A stretch of 36,359 nucleotides of DNA from an uncultured Sphingomonas sp. Lineage in GTDB: Bacteria; Pseudomonadota; Alphaproteobacteria; Sphingomonadales; Sphingomonadaceae. The notes below the pieces were generated by a model. It was not told the DNA's origin. It worked only from the letters and a program-made list of their open reading frames with translations, and searched no databases. Positions within the stretch are counted from its first letter, which is position 1, and every line of letters begins with the position of its first letter. The position numbers were made by a program, and so were the translations under genes. The stretch spans positions 1 through 36,359 of the forward strand of contig CAJYKB010000098.1 in assembly GCA_913774925.1 (NCBI GenBank). Direction: 5' to 3'. Below, one piece after another: positions 14,528 through 24,511 of the stretch.

Positions 14528-17500
14528 TTCGCCGGACCAAAGGCCGGGATTGTGCCGGGCGTCGCTTCGAAACCCTGGAGAACTGGCGCCCCTAGCGGAT
14601 AACGCCCTGATGACAAGCCGAGATCGGGGCCGATTTGCGGCCTCTCTAAAGCCAAGCTGGAGACGGAAGCACCCTCCCGCCCTGCGATCGCTGCTGTCGT
14701 GCCCGTGACCGATGAAATGCCGGCGAGCAAAATGCTGCCTGCTAGCGTAATGCCCTTTCCACCGAGCGCAGCGCTATTGCCATCCCACCCGGCGTCTGCA
14801 TATCCGCGCTCGATGGCCTTCTGGATCGCGCCTTTGGCTTTGTCATAAGCCGCGCCTGCGGCGTACTTGACCGGTCCACCGGCTACCGTGAACGCGAGCG
14901 ACGCGATGTTGAGGGCGACCTTGAGCACGGGGTTTCGATCCAGGAAATCTCGACCGTAGCGCTCGATCTCGCTCGCCTCGCGCCCGATCCACACCCCTGA
15001 TCGATCGATGAGCGGAGTGACATTCCAGTCCAGGCTGCGATCGTACCCGTTGACCAGGATGTCGTCTGGCAGCGGAGCGTATTGCATCTTTTGATGAAAT
15101 GCCGCGGCAATCGCCTGTGCCTCGGGGGATGTGCCGCCCGCCGAATCGACGAGATCGATCACGGCAGTTTCGAGATCTGACCGCTGGCCGGATTTCTGGA
15201 GTTCCCTTAGCCGGTCGACGGCAGCGCGCTCATTCTTCGAGCTTGCGGATCGACCGGCGATACTGCGGAAGATATTCTCCGCTGCTGCCGAACGAGCGTT
15301 GGCGCTTTGAAACGGATTGCCCCGATCGGCAATCGTCGCTGCTACCACACCTCCCACGGTACTCCCGATCACATCGGGCAGGCCGCGCAGGACGTTGTCG
15401 CCGAAGCTCGAGCCGTCGAGGGCGGAGCGGGTGGCGGCGCTGGCGAGCGCGCCGGCGGCGCCGGAGACGACGTTGCCGGCGATGTTGGAGAGCGAGCGGC
15501 CGCCCTGCGCGGACAGCGGCGTCAGTTTCATCGCGCCGAACGCTGCCCGGCCCGCGCCTGCGCCGACCCCCGCCGCGGCGACGCCGGCCCAGCTGAAGCG
15601 GTCCTGCAGCCCGGTGGCGACGCCGATGCCCTGCGTTATCACGCTGCCGAGCGCCCCGCGCGCGGCACTTCCCAGCGTGGCACTGCCGGCGATCTTGTCG
15701 AGGCCGGAGACGCCGCCCAGCCCGGCGCCGACGCCGCCCGCGATCGCGGACATCGCCAGCCCCTTGAAGTCGAACTTGTCCTGGATGCCCGTTGCCAGCC
15801 CGACCGCCTGCGACGCCACCGATCCCGCGGCACCCGCCAGCGCCCCCTGGCCGATCCCGGTCAGGCCGGCGGCGAGGCCCCCGGCGGGCAGTGCGATGAC
15901 GGTGACCGCGATCGCGATCGCGGCGAGCAGGATCTGGCCGAACGCGCCGCAGCCGTTGCGGCGGCTGGGTTGCGGCTGCGTGGGGGACAGGTTGCCGGTC
16001 GCCTCGGCCGCGTCATAGGGGCGGAAGGTCGCGGCGTTGTGACTGGAGCGGACGACGCCGGGGGGCACGTTGAGGCGCTGCCCCTCCGCCAGCGCCATGT
16101 CGCCCTGGATGCCGTTCGCCTCGGCCAGCTTGTACCACAGGCTGCTGTCGCCCCACAGCTGCTGGGCGATCGAGCGCAGCGTGTCGCCGGCGCGTGCGGT
16201 GAAACCGCCCGCGGCCGAGCCCTGTTCGTAGGCATTGATGACGTCCGGGCTTTGCGAGAAGTCGCTATAGGCGGACGCATAGGAGCCGCCGTTGCGGAAC
16301 GCGCCGGTGGGCGGGTTGACGCGCCGGTTGGAGATCGACGCGGCGGTCGAGGTCTGCGTCGTGCCGTTGTTCCCGACATAGCCCAGTTCCACGCCGGCGA
16401 AGCGATACCACACCTCGTGCGGGTCGCCCCCGGTCGTGCTGTTGTAATTGTTGTCGTTTTCGTCGCGCCGGATCACCTGACCCTCGGCGTTGGTGCGGTA
16501 GGTCACCGTCCGGGGACGCCCGTCGTTGATCGATGCCGACGTGATCCGACCCTGGTAATCGGTGGCGAAGGTCGTGGTATAGGTCGTGCTGCTGCCGGTA
16601 TTGGGCTGCTGGGTGATCGCGCTTTGCACGGCGCTGTCCCACCAGACGTAGGAATTCACCGTGCTCGATGAATTCTGATAGGATCCGTTCTTAGAATTGG
16701 CGGTCGTGACGGACCCGATCGCCCCCAGCAGATATTCGCCGTTGCCGTAATAGGAATAGGTCGAGGAGGTCTGATAGGTGGCGTTGTCGTATCGCAGCGT
16801 GCTGGTGCTGTCGCTCGTCAGCGCGCCGTTCGCGGCATAGCTGGCGGTCCGGCTGTAGACGACGGTTCCGTTGCCCTGATAATCGAGTTGCGACGTCTGA
16901 CGCCCGGCGAGGTCGTATCCGAAGGCCGACAGGGTCGCCCCGCCCGTCGTCGGTGCGGCGGGAACGTACGCGGGCGGCGTGGATGTGCCGTTACCGTAGG
17001 CATTGGCGCCCTGCGTGCTACGGATCGTCTTCAGCCGGCCCGCGCCGTCATAGTCGTACATCTCGCGGGTTTCGGAGAAATAGTCCGAATCGTAATATTC
17101 GTTGCCGCCGTAATAATATTCCGGCGTATAGTCGGTGCGCAGCGCGGCGACGCGCTGTCCGGCCAGATCGTAGACATAGTCCGTGCTGCGCTTGCCGCTG
17201 TCGATGTCGTTGCCGGTCGTCGTCGCGGTCCGGACGATGGTGGTCCCGGCCGCGCCAGCCGCGCCGGAGAGCATCCCGCGATCCGTGACCAGACGGTTCA
17301 TGCCGTCGTAGCGATACCAGAAGCTGTCGGTCACGTTCGAGGTGACCACGCCGTTGTGGTTCAGGATCGCGTGAGTGCTGACGGTGTTGCGGATGTTGCC
17401 CGCGGCATCATAGGCCCGTGCGATGCTGGTCGCCGGCGCCGTCGACGTGCCGGCCTCGTTCATCGTCGTCAGGCGGCCCAGCGCGTCGTAGCTGGCCGTC

Positions 17501-20500
17501 TGGTTCGTCAGCTGCTCGCTGAACGTCGAGACGTCCCAATAATAGAAATTGTCCTCGCGTACCCGGACGGCCCGGCTGCCGTTCGTGGAGAGGCTTTCGG
17601 CGATGCGGCGACCGACGCGGTCGTAGCCGTAGGTGGTGACCTGGCGCGTCCAGGTGTCGGTATCGGTCGACCCGCTGGTCACTGCGCCGATCGATGCGAC
17701 CAGGCCGGTGTTGTACCAGCCGTACGACGTGTCGCCGCGGGTTAGCTGGCGACCGCCGGCGTCATAGCTCGACGTCGACTGGTGGTTGCCCAGATCCTTG
17801 CGGAAGGTTTCGTGATTGAAGATGTCGTTCTTGACGATCGAGGTGCGACCGTTCGCGGCCGTCGTCGTGGTGACGAAGCCGCCGAACGTCCCCATCCCGG
17901 CGGTCGCGAGCGTTCCGTCCCAGCCATAGCTGGTGGTGGTCACGAAATTGGAGAAGTCGACCTGCCGGCTGGTGCGGCCGAGCCCGTCGTAATCGCTCTT
18001 CTCGTACAGGGTGGTGGCGTTGGCGTTGGTCCGGTGGAGCAGCCGCTGACCGAACTGGTCATAGCCGTAGGTGTCGATCAGGCGGGTCGAGTCGTCGGCG
18101 ACGTTGGTCTGGCGGTTGTGCTTGACCTCGACGAGGTGGCCGAGCCTGTCGAAGCGCTGCTCGGTGACGTGGAGGTTCGGGGCGCCCGCGGCATAAAGCT
18201 CGTCGCGGATGACGCGCGCGTCGCCCATGCGATCGTAGAGCGTCTCCTTGCGGCCGCCATCGGCGTGGAACTCGGTGGAGACGAGCGACGCGGTCCCGTC
18301 GTAGCCGGTGCCCGCGAGCAGTGCCCAGGTCGTGAGGTTGCCGGTGTTGGCGGCCTTGCTGGCGGGCGCCCCCTGCGACCCGGCGGCGTAGCTGCCGTTG
18401 GCGTCGCGCGTCGCGATCAGGCGACCGCCCAGGTCGTAGTAATTGTCCTCTGACGGTCGGATCCAGTTGGTCGCGCCGTTCTCGTTCGTCACCTGGACGC
18501 CCGGCCCCTCCGTACGCGTGCGGCGGCCCATGTTGTTGTAGGCGTAGGTGATCGTGTTGCCGAGCGCGTCGGTTTCCGCGGCGATGTCGCCGAAGCCGTT
18601 GTAGCTGCGGCTGGTCGTCAGCGTCTGCCCGGTGACGGAGCCCGACAGGTCGCGCCCCTCCTCGATCACCGAGGTGGCGAGGTTGCGCTTGTCGTAGGTC
18701 GTGTAGGTGGCGTTGACGTTGGCGTTGCCCGCCTGCGACAGCGCCGTCGCAAAGCCGGTCGATGCGGAGAAGGACGCGCCCGCGGAGGTGACCGCCGCAG
18801 TCTGGTTGCCCGCGGCATCGTAACCGAAGAACTTCCAGACGCCGTCGCCGCTGTTGGTGCCGACGAGCCGCCCTGCGCCGTCATACTGGTTCGCGATCTG
18901 ATAGAGCGCGCTCCCCGCGGCGATGTCGCTGGCGGAGTTGGTGCCGATGCCCTGCTGCGTGACCTGGTCGAAGTTGTTGTATTGGTAGTTGGTGACGCCG
19001 ATGCGTTTGAAGGTGGAGCCGACCGTGCTGTAGATCGACTGCGACAGCATCCGGCCGCCCAGATCGTAGGTCGCGGTCTTCGCCTCCGCGACTGTGGTGA
19101 CCGCGCCCGACGACGCGTTCGCGTCGGCATTGACGAGGCGGTTGTACGCGTCCTTCTTCAACCGGCCGGCGGCGTCGTAGGAATATTGATGCGCGAACCC
19201 TTCCGCGTCGATCATCGCGACGAGGTGGCCGCCGTTCGCGAAGCGATAGGTGGTGACGCGGTCGTCGACGCTGATCGCATTGTGGGAGCCGCGACGGGCC
19301 GAAAGCGTCAGGTTCCCCAGCGCGTCATATTCATACGAGGTGCCCGGTGCGACGGTGCTACCGTTCACATCCGCATAGAAGCCCTTGCTCTCGTAGGTCA
19401 GATGCCCGGCTTCGTCGTAGAAATAGGCGGCGGTCTGCTGACCGTCGACCTTCTTGACCGTGACCTGCCCCAGCGCGTTGTAGGTATAGGAAATGACCGC
19501 ATCCGTTCCCGCGGCGGAGAGCGCGCCCGTCTGCGCGTCGACGGTGAAGGCGGCGACGTTCGTGCGCTTCTCGGTCAGGCGGTTGCCGTTCAGGTCGTAT
19601 GTGTAGATGGTCTCGCGGTCCGCGGCGCTCGTTCCGATCGCGGGCGGCGACGCGGTCGAGACGGTGCCGGTGAAACGGGTGGCATAGCGCACCTCGCCGA
19701 GGACCAGCCCCTCCGCATTGTAGGTCCAGCGCGTCAGATAGCCTTCGCCATCGATCGCGCCGGTCTTTCGGCCGAGCAGATCGTACCAGTTGGTGGTCAC
19801 GACGCCGTTCGGGTCGGTGACCTGGATGAGGTTTCCGGCGCTGTCGTAGCTGTAGCGCGTGACGAGGTTGCCGGACGACTGGACGTAGCCGGAGCCGTTC
19901 CAGCTGCCGCTGGCGATCGCGTTGCCGGACACGCTGACCACGGTGCGCGACGTCATCCGGCCGAGATTGTCGAACGCGAAATCGGTCTGCCGGTAGGTGC
20001 CCGAAGGAGCTGCCGGATCCGTCCCGCCGGCCGCACCCGGCAGCGCGACATTGCCATCGTACACGCGCGTCGTGACGACATTGCCGTTCTTGTCGTAGAC
20101 GAAGGCGGTGTAGACCGCGGTGGCGGCGCCGGTCTGGCGGATCTCGACCGTCTTGCGGTCCAGATCGTCGTAATAGCTGAACGTCTGCGCGCCGCCGCGG
20201 TCGGTCGCCTTGATGACGTTCCCGCGCTGGTCGTAGGCGAACTCCTCGATCGGCGTGGTGGTGGACGTCGTCACCATGTCGTCGGCGATGACGGTCATGG
20301 TGTCGTGCGTGGTCCGGACCAGCCGGCTGGCGGCATCATAGGCGTAGGAGGTCGTGCGCAGCGCGGTGACCGCGCCCCCTTCGCTGGTGCTGAACCCCTC
20401 GACGTGCGCCGTGACGTTGCCGCGCGTGTCGTAGGTGTAGGTGTCGACGTTCTGCGCGCCGGTCGATGCCGTGCCGTTGACGTCGATGTTCGCGGTGGTT

Positions 20501-23500
20501 GCGGCGGTGCTTTCGCGGACGGTCCGTCCCAGCCGATCGACCGAATAATTGGTCACGTTGCCGAGACGGTTGGTGACGCTCCGGCGCTCGCGGAAATTGG
20601 TGTAGCCGTAGCTCTCGGTCTGGCCGAGCGCGTCGACGCTGGTGATGACGCGACCCGCTTTGTCGTAGGTAAATTGCGTCGTGGCCGCGGCGCCTGAACC
20701 GGTGGCCTCGGTGTCGATCGCGGCGTTTGCGGATACCGGCGCTGCCCAGCGCTTCACCGCGGCGATCTCGCCAAAGGCGGTGTAGCTGGTGGTCGTCAGA
20801 TAATCTTGGGCATCGCGAGTCGTGGTGACGCGTCCGGCGCGGTCGTACCAGCTGTAGCTGGCATTGCCGCGCTTGTCGGTGACCTTCCACGCCTCACCGA
20901 AGGCATTGTAGTCGTAGGTGACGACGCCGCCGTTGGCATCGGTGACCTTCCTGACACGGCCGTCCAGATCGTAAGTGTAGCTGGTGGTCGTCGATCGTGC
21001 GTCGACCGTCGAGGTGACGACGCCGCGCCCGTCGTAATTGTCGGTCCGGCTTGCGGCCTCGCTGGTTCCTGCGGCGTCGGTCGCCTGGATGATGCGGCCG
21101 GCGCCGTCGAAGACGTTCGTGCGGGTCGCCTGTTCCTGCGCGGAGCCGCCGGCGGCGCGGGTGATGCCCGACACCAGGTTCGTTGCGCCGAGATAGGCAT
21201 AGACGGTGTAGCTGCCGGTCGCGTCGGACAAGCGCGTCACGCGGCCGAGCGAGTCGTAGATCCGGTTGGTGGTGTAGCCGTTGGTGCCGACCGCGGCTTC
21301 GACCTGTGCCAGGGTGGTGCCGTCGCCGACCGTGATGCGATTGTGCCAGATCGTCTCGGACACGGCGCGACCGCGGGCGTCATAGTCGAACCGGGTGGCG
21401 GCGCCCTCGGCATCGACGCGATAGGCCGGCTGGTTACGGCCGGTGTACCACATGCGCGTGATGCGATCGGCGCCGTTGGCGGACGCAGCGGCCCAGCTGT
21501 CCATCGCCGCCTTGCCCGGCATGGCGGAAATGGCCGCGGTCGCCGCATAGCCGGTCGTGCGGACGACGTTGCCGGCGACATCATAGGCATAGCCGGTGAC
21601 GGCCATGTCGCTGGCGCCCTGGAGCGGGGCGATGCTGTACGCCAGGCGGCCGGCGGCGTCGTAGACGGCGTAGCTGACGCGCTTGCTCGTGCCCGTTTCC
21701 TGTCCCGACAGCTGCGCCAGAACGTTGTCGAACGTATAGTCCGACAGCGCGCCCAGCGGCGTCGCATAGGTCACGGTCCGCGTCGCCAACCCCGCGTCGT
21801 CGTAATCATAGCGGGTGACGTTCCCCAATCCATCGATCGCGAAGCGCAGCAGGCCGCGGCCGTCGTAGACGTTGCGCGTCGTGCGATCCTGCGCCGACCC
21901 CGCGATGCCGCCGACGATCGCGTCGAAGCTGGTCATCGTCGGGTTCGCCGCGGTGGTCGCGTTGGCGAAGGCGGTGGTGGCGACCAGCTGGCCCGCCTGG
22001 TCGTAGGTGTTGCGGACCACATGCCGCTCGCCGTCGATCGTGCCGATGACGCGACCGTCGCGGTCGTAGAACCAGCGCTTCGTGATGTCGTTCGCATGCG
22101 CGGTCGGGGTGATGACGACGGTCGGCGCGGCGCCGACGAAGCCCGCCACCGTGGCCGCCGCGACCTTGTTGACGTAACCGGTCGTGCGCTGGAGCCGTCC
22201 GGCTGCGTCGTACGTCGAGATCACGGTCGACCCGTCGCCCGCGATCGTCTGGAGGACACGCCCCTCCGCGTCGTAGATTGTCCAGCCCGACACGTCCTGG
22301 GCGTCAGTCGCCGGGCGGATCGTCGCCACGGACAGCGTGTTGTTCGGATCGTCCAGCGTCGCGAAATAGCCGGAGCTGACGGCGTTGCGATAGGCGATCG
22401 TGCCCACCATCCGATCGTTGCCGTCGTAGCGATATTCGGTGATCCGTCCTGCGCCGTCGACGGACGCGACGTGCCGCCCGGCAGGGTCGTACAGGTCGTA
22501 GAGCTTGTCGGCGGAATTGGCGAAGGTGGTGACGCGGGTGCGTCCCAGCCTGTCGACCGCATAGGATGTGGTGGTCGACGGCGTGTAGCTGCCGCTGTCG
22601 CTCTGCTGGATCAGGTCCCCGGCGCGGTTGTAGGTCTGTACCGTCGTCCGGCCGCCACTGGTCGTGATCGTGGTCTTCGTGTTGGCGTCGTCGAACACGA
22701 TCGAGGTCGTCTGGCCCGCGGCATCGGTGCTACCAACCAGCCGCCCCAGCCCGTCATAGACATAGGTGGTCGCACTCTGCCCGCCGGCGTAGCGCGACAG
22801 CAGGCTGCCGGCCTGGTCGTAAACGTAGTTGACCTCGCCCGTGCCCTGGCTGGTCAGCCCGGCGCCACCGCTGGAGGTGAGCGCGTAGCTGGTCGACTTC
22901 ACCCGCGCCATGCGTGCGTCGTAGCTGTGGTCGACACGCAGGATCCCCGACTTGTCCCATGATCCCGCTGCCCAGTTGGCCATGGTGGCCTCGCTGGGGA
23001 TGCCCCCGGCGGTGTAGCTGTTTTCGTTGAACGCGATCTCCGACGTGACCGCGCCATAGGCGTTGCGGACGTATTCGGTGACGCGGCCTTCGGCGCTGAT
23101 GACGAAGCGCAGGTCGCCGGCCGCATTATAGGCGTAGCGGGTGGTCTGCGACACCTGCGCACCGGTCGAATCGACCCCGTTGGCGGTTTCGCTCAGCAGA
23201 TGGTTCGTCGCGTCGAACGTCCGCGTCGTCACCGCACCGGTGCGGTCGGTCACGGTTTGCGCGATGCCGTTGGCGGTGAAGTTGGCGTAGGTGGTCACGC
23301 GTCCTTGCGGATCCGTCGTGCTCAGGACGTCGCCGACGCTGTTGTAGGTGAACTGCCAGACCTGCGCCGTCTCGCCGTTGGTGGCCGGCGGGGCGGTAAT
23401 CGTCGTCAGGTGCCCGGCGCTGTTGTAGTCCAGCCGCGTGACCTGCCCGCTGGCATCGGTGACCAGCGTGTAGCCGGAGTAATATGCGAGCGACGTCGTG

Positions 23501-24411
23501 CGCGTGACGCCCGATGCGACGGTCTGGACGAGCGAGGTGACCTTGCCCGACCCGTCATAGGCGACCGACATGGCGGAGCCGTCCGACTGGGTGATGCTGC
23601 CGATCCGGTTCGACCCGTCGTAGCCGTAGGTCGTGACGTACGTATTGCCGTCGCCGATCGCATTGTCCTGCGGCGACAGGTCGACCGTCACCGTGCTCAG
23701 CCGGTTCGCGCCGTCATAGCCGTAGCGGGTGCGGGTCAGCGTTTTGGACGTGTTGCTCGACAGATCGGTGAAGCCGTTGACGATCTGCGCGATGTTCTTC
23801 GTCGACCCGATCCAGTCGTAGCGGATCCACGAGCCGTCGTTGGTCGTGATGGTGGAAAGGCGACCGGCGGCATCGTAGGCGAAGGACATCGTCGTCCCGA
23901 CATTGTCGGTGACGCTCTTGAGCCGCCCCGTCGCATCGTCGGCGTAGCGCTCGACGGTGCCGGTATCGCCGTCGGTCCACACCCATTCGCTGCCGCTCTT
24001 GACGATCGTGTCATAGGCGCCGCCGCCGTCGCGGTTGATGTAGACCGACCCGTTCCAGCCGTAGGTCAGGTAGCTGCCGTCCTCCGACACGCGCGACAGG
24101 TAGCTGCCCGCACTGTTGGGGGTGCCATTGACATTCATGATCCGGCGGTCGGTGCTTTGACGCCAGCGGTCGTTGTTGTCGTCCGGCACCCAGGTCAGGC
24201 TGTTGTAGGATCGCGACACCGACGCATCCGGTCCGTGACCGACCAGGAACTCGTCCTGCTTCTGGATCAGCAGATTGCCGGTCGTGGCGTTGACGGAGAT
24301 CCCGTCGCCGGAGCGCCCCTGGCTCGGATCGCCCAGAAGCCCCGTCGCGCCCAGCGTCGACGCCGACGCGCGCCCCAGACCAAAGCCCGTACCCGTGAAA
24401 ATCGCGACCAT
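14218..24411 (-). CDS. Giant RHS/YD-repeat polymorphic toxin with C-terminal HNH-like tip
   Basis: The product is about 3,397 residues. ATG 24411 has AGGTGG at good spacing; the in-frame GTG 24420 is an alternative. The N-terminus (MVAIFTGTGFGLGRASAS) has no signal peptide and no PAAR domain. It is followed by a DUF6531-like opening with ATGNLLIQKQDEFLVGHGPD. Residues from about 130 to 2,670 hold dozens of YD repeats of the type YDAAGRL or YDGLGRL, which in RHS proteins build a hollow shell around the toxin. No classical DPxGLxGG core end is seen. A LysM-like segment (GDTLRSIAQQLWGDSSLWYK) occupies about 2,737-2,787. An Ala/Gly-rich hydrophobic stretch follows at about 2,820-2,860, then a variable region and the C-terminal tip at about 3,300-3,397. 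The delivery route is unknown; no T6SS genes are in the window. Confidence 0.93.
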   Translation of the reverse strand: MVAIFTGTGFGLGRASASTLGATGLLGDPSQGRSGDGISVNATTGNLLIQKQDEFLVGHGPDASVSRSYNSLTWVPDDNNDRWRQSTDRRIMNVNGTPNSAGSYLSRVSEDGSYLTYGWNGSVYINRDGGGAYDTIVKSGSEWVWTDGDTGTVERYADDATGRLKSVTDNVGTTMSFAYDAAGRLSTITTNDGSWIRYDWIGSTKNIAQIVNGFTDLSSNTSKTLTRTRYGYDGANRLSTVTVDLSPQDNAIGDGNTYVTTYGYDGSNRIGSITQSDGSAMSVAYDGSGKVTSLVQTVASGVTRTTSLAYYSGYTLVTDASGQVTRLDYNSAGHLTTITAPPATNGETAQVWQFTYNSVGDVLSTTDPQGRVTTYANFTANGIAQTVTDRTGAVTTRTFDATNHLLSETANGVDSTGAQVSQTTRYAYNAAGDLRFVISAEGRVTEYVRNAYGAVTSEIAFNENSYTAGGIPSEATMANWAAGSWDKSGILRVDHSYDARMARVKSTSYALTSSGGAGLTSQGTGEVNYVYDQAGSLLSRYAGGQSATTYVYDGLGRLVGSTDAAGQTTSIVFDDANTKTTITTSGGRTTVQTYNRAGDLIQQSDSGSYTPSTTTSYAVDRLGRTRVTTFANSADKLYDLYDPAGRHVASVDGAGRITEYRYDGNDRMVGTIAYRNAVSSGYFATLDDPNNTLSVATIRPATDAQDVSGWTIYDAEGRVLQTIAGDGSTVISTYDAAGRLQRTTGYVNKVAAATVAGFVGAAPTVVITPTAHANDITKRWFYDRDGRVIGTIDGERHVVRNTYDQAGQLVATTAFANATTAANPTMTSFDAIVGGIAGSAQDRTTRNVYDGRGLLRFAIDGLGNVTRYDYDDAGLATRTVTYATPLGALSDYTFDNVLAQLSGQETGTSKRVSYAVYDAAGRLAYSIAPLQGASDMAVTGYAYDVAGNVVRTTGYAATAAISAMPGKAAMDSWAAASANGADRITRMWYTGRNQPAYRVDAEGAATRFDYDARGRAVSETIWHNRITVGDGTTLAQVEAAVGTNGYTTNRIYDSLGRVTRLSDATGSYTVYAYLGATNLVSGITRAAGGSAQEQATRTNVFDGAGRIIQATDAAGTSEAASRTDNYDGRGVVTSTVDARSTTTSYTYDLDGRVRKVTDANGGVVTYDYNAFGEAWKVTDKRGNASYSWYDRAGRVTTTRDAQDYLTTTSYTAFGEIAAVKRWAAPVSANAAIDTEATGSGAAATTQFTYDKAGRVITSVDALGQTESYGYTNFRERRSVTNRLGNVTNYSVDRLGRTVRESTAATTANIDVNGTASTGAQNVDTYTYDTRGNVTAHVEGFSTSEGGAVTALRTTSYAYDAASRLVRTTHDTMTVIADDMVTTSTTTPIEEFAYDQRGNVIKATDRGGAQTFSYYDDLDRKTVEIRQTGAATAVYTAFVYDKNGNVVTTRVYDGNVALPGAAGGTDPAAPSGTYRQTDFAFDNLGRMTSRTVVSVSGNAIASGSWNGSGYVQSSGNLVTRYSYDSAGNLIQVTDPNGVVTTNWYDLLGRKTGAIDGEGYLTRWTYNAEGLVLGEVRYATRFTGTVSTASPPAIGTSAADRETIYTYDLNGNRLTEKRTNVAAFTVDAQTGALSAAGTDAVISYTYNALGQVTVKKVDGQQTAAYFYDEAGHLTYESKGFYADVNGSTVAPGTSYEYDALGNLTLSARRGSHNAISVDDRVTTYRFANGGHLVAMIDAEGFAHQYSYDAAGRLKKDAYNRLVNADANASSGAVTTVAEAKTATYDLGGRMLSQSIYSTVGSTFKRIGVTNYQYNNFDQVTQQGIGTNSASDIAAGSALYQIANQYDGAGRLVGTNSGDGVWKFFGYDAAGNQTAAVTSAGASFSASTGFATALSQAGNANVNATYTTYDKRNLATSVIEEGRDLSGSVTGQTLTTSRSYNGFGDIAAETDALGNTITYAYNNMGRRTRTEGPGVQVTNENGATNWIRPSEDNYYDLGGRLIATRDANGSYAAGSQGAPASKAANTGNLTTWALLAGTGYDGTASLVSTEFHADGGRKETLYDRMGDARVIRDELYAAGAPNLHVTEQRFDRLGHLVEVKHNRQTNVADDSTRLIDTYGYDQFGQRLLHRTNANATTLYEKSDYDGLGRTSRQVDFSNFVTTTSYGWDGTLATAGMGTFGGFVTTTTAANGRTSIVKNDIFNHETFRKDLGNHQSTSSYDAGGRQLTRGDTSYGWYNTGLVASIGAVTSGSTDTDTWTRQVTTYGYDRVGRRIAESLSTNGSRAVRVREDNFYYWDVSTFSEQLTNQTASYDALGRLTTMNEAGTSTAPATSIARAYDAAGNIRNTVSTHAILNHNGVVTSNVTDSFWYRYDGMNRLVTDRGMLSGAAGAAGTTIVRTATTTGNDIDSGKRSTDYVYDLAGQRVAALRTDYTPEYYYGGNEYYDSDYFSETREMYDYDGAGRLKTIRSTQGANAYGNGTSTPPAYVPAAPTTGGATLSAFGYDLAGRQTSQLDYQGNGTVVYSRTASYAANGALTSDSTSTLRYDNATYQTSSTYSYYGNGEYLLGAIGSVTTANSKNGSYQNSSSTVNSYVWWDSAVQSAITQQPNTGSSTTYTTTFATDYQGRITSASINDGRPRTVTYRTNAEGQVIRRDENDNNYNSTTGGDPHEVWYRFAGVELGYVGNNGTTQTSTAASISNRRVNPPTGAFRNGGSYASAYSDFSQSPDVINAYEQGSAAGGFTARAGDTLRSIAQQLWGDSSLWYKLAEANGIQGDMALAEGQRLNVPPGVVRSSHNAATFRPYDAAEATGNLSPTQPQPSRRNGCGAFGQILLAAIAIAVTVIALPAGGLAAGLTGIGQGALAGAAGSVASQAVGLATGIQDKFDFKGLAMSAIAGGVGAGLGGVSGLDKIAGSATLGSAARGALGSVITQGIGVATGLQDRFSWAGVAAAGVGAGAGRAAFGAMKLTPLSAQGGRSLSNIAGNVVSGAAGALASAATRSALDGSSFGDNVLRGLPDVIGSTVGGVVAATIADRGNPFQSANARSAAAENIFRSIAGRSASSKNERAAVDRLRELQKSGQRSDLETAVIDLVDSAGGTSPEAQAIAAAFHQKMQYAPLPDDILVNGYDRSLDWNVTPLIDRSGVWIGREASEIERYGRDFLDRNPVLKVALNIASLAFTVAGGPVKYAAGAAYDKAKGAIQKAIERGYADAGWDGNSAALGGKGITLAGSILLAGISSVTGTTAAIAGREGASVSSLALERPQIGPDLGLSSGRYPLGAPVLQGFEATPGTIPAFGPAKGWSLGDDIYGLTKSGNSPAWSTVRSRFWKNEAANPRNGTWNATQLDRMQRGLAPQRYNFDKGGIESMDLSHEPIPLRSGGRNVVPRWPQDHATVDPYRRPGY

Positions 24412-24445
24412 GCCCGCCACCTGTCCGTCTCAAACGGGGCGGAAC

Positions 24446-24475
24446 CCCCCGCCTTGATCCACCATCAGGCGGGGG
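24446..24475 (-). terminator. GC-rich hairpin between the alpha/beta hydrolase and RHS genes
   Basis: CCCCCGCC pairs with GGCGGGGG around a 14-base middle that itself contains TGA/TCA. On the minus strand it lies 36 bases past the hydrolase stop and 35 bases before the RHS start. No T run follows, but the stem is very stable. It probably separates the two same-strand genes. Whatever promoter drives the RHS gene must overlap it or lie in the 91-base gap. Confidence 0.5.
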
Positions 24476-24511
24476 CGGGAGAAGTTTAGGACTTTCGCCG
24501 GTCGGGCGCGG

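Noticed and set aside
14883..24489. Several long plus-strand open frames (up to about 700 codons) opposite the RHS gene
   Set aside because: They are mirror images of YD repeats, rich in Val, Gly, Arg and Asp with no known domain. The minus strand has an uninterrupted, clearly recognisable RHS frame.
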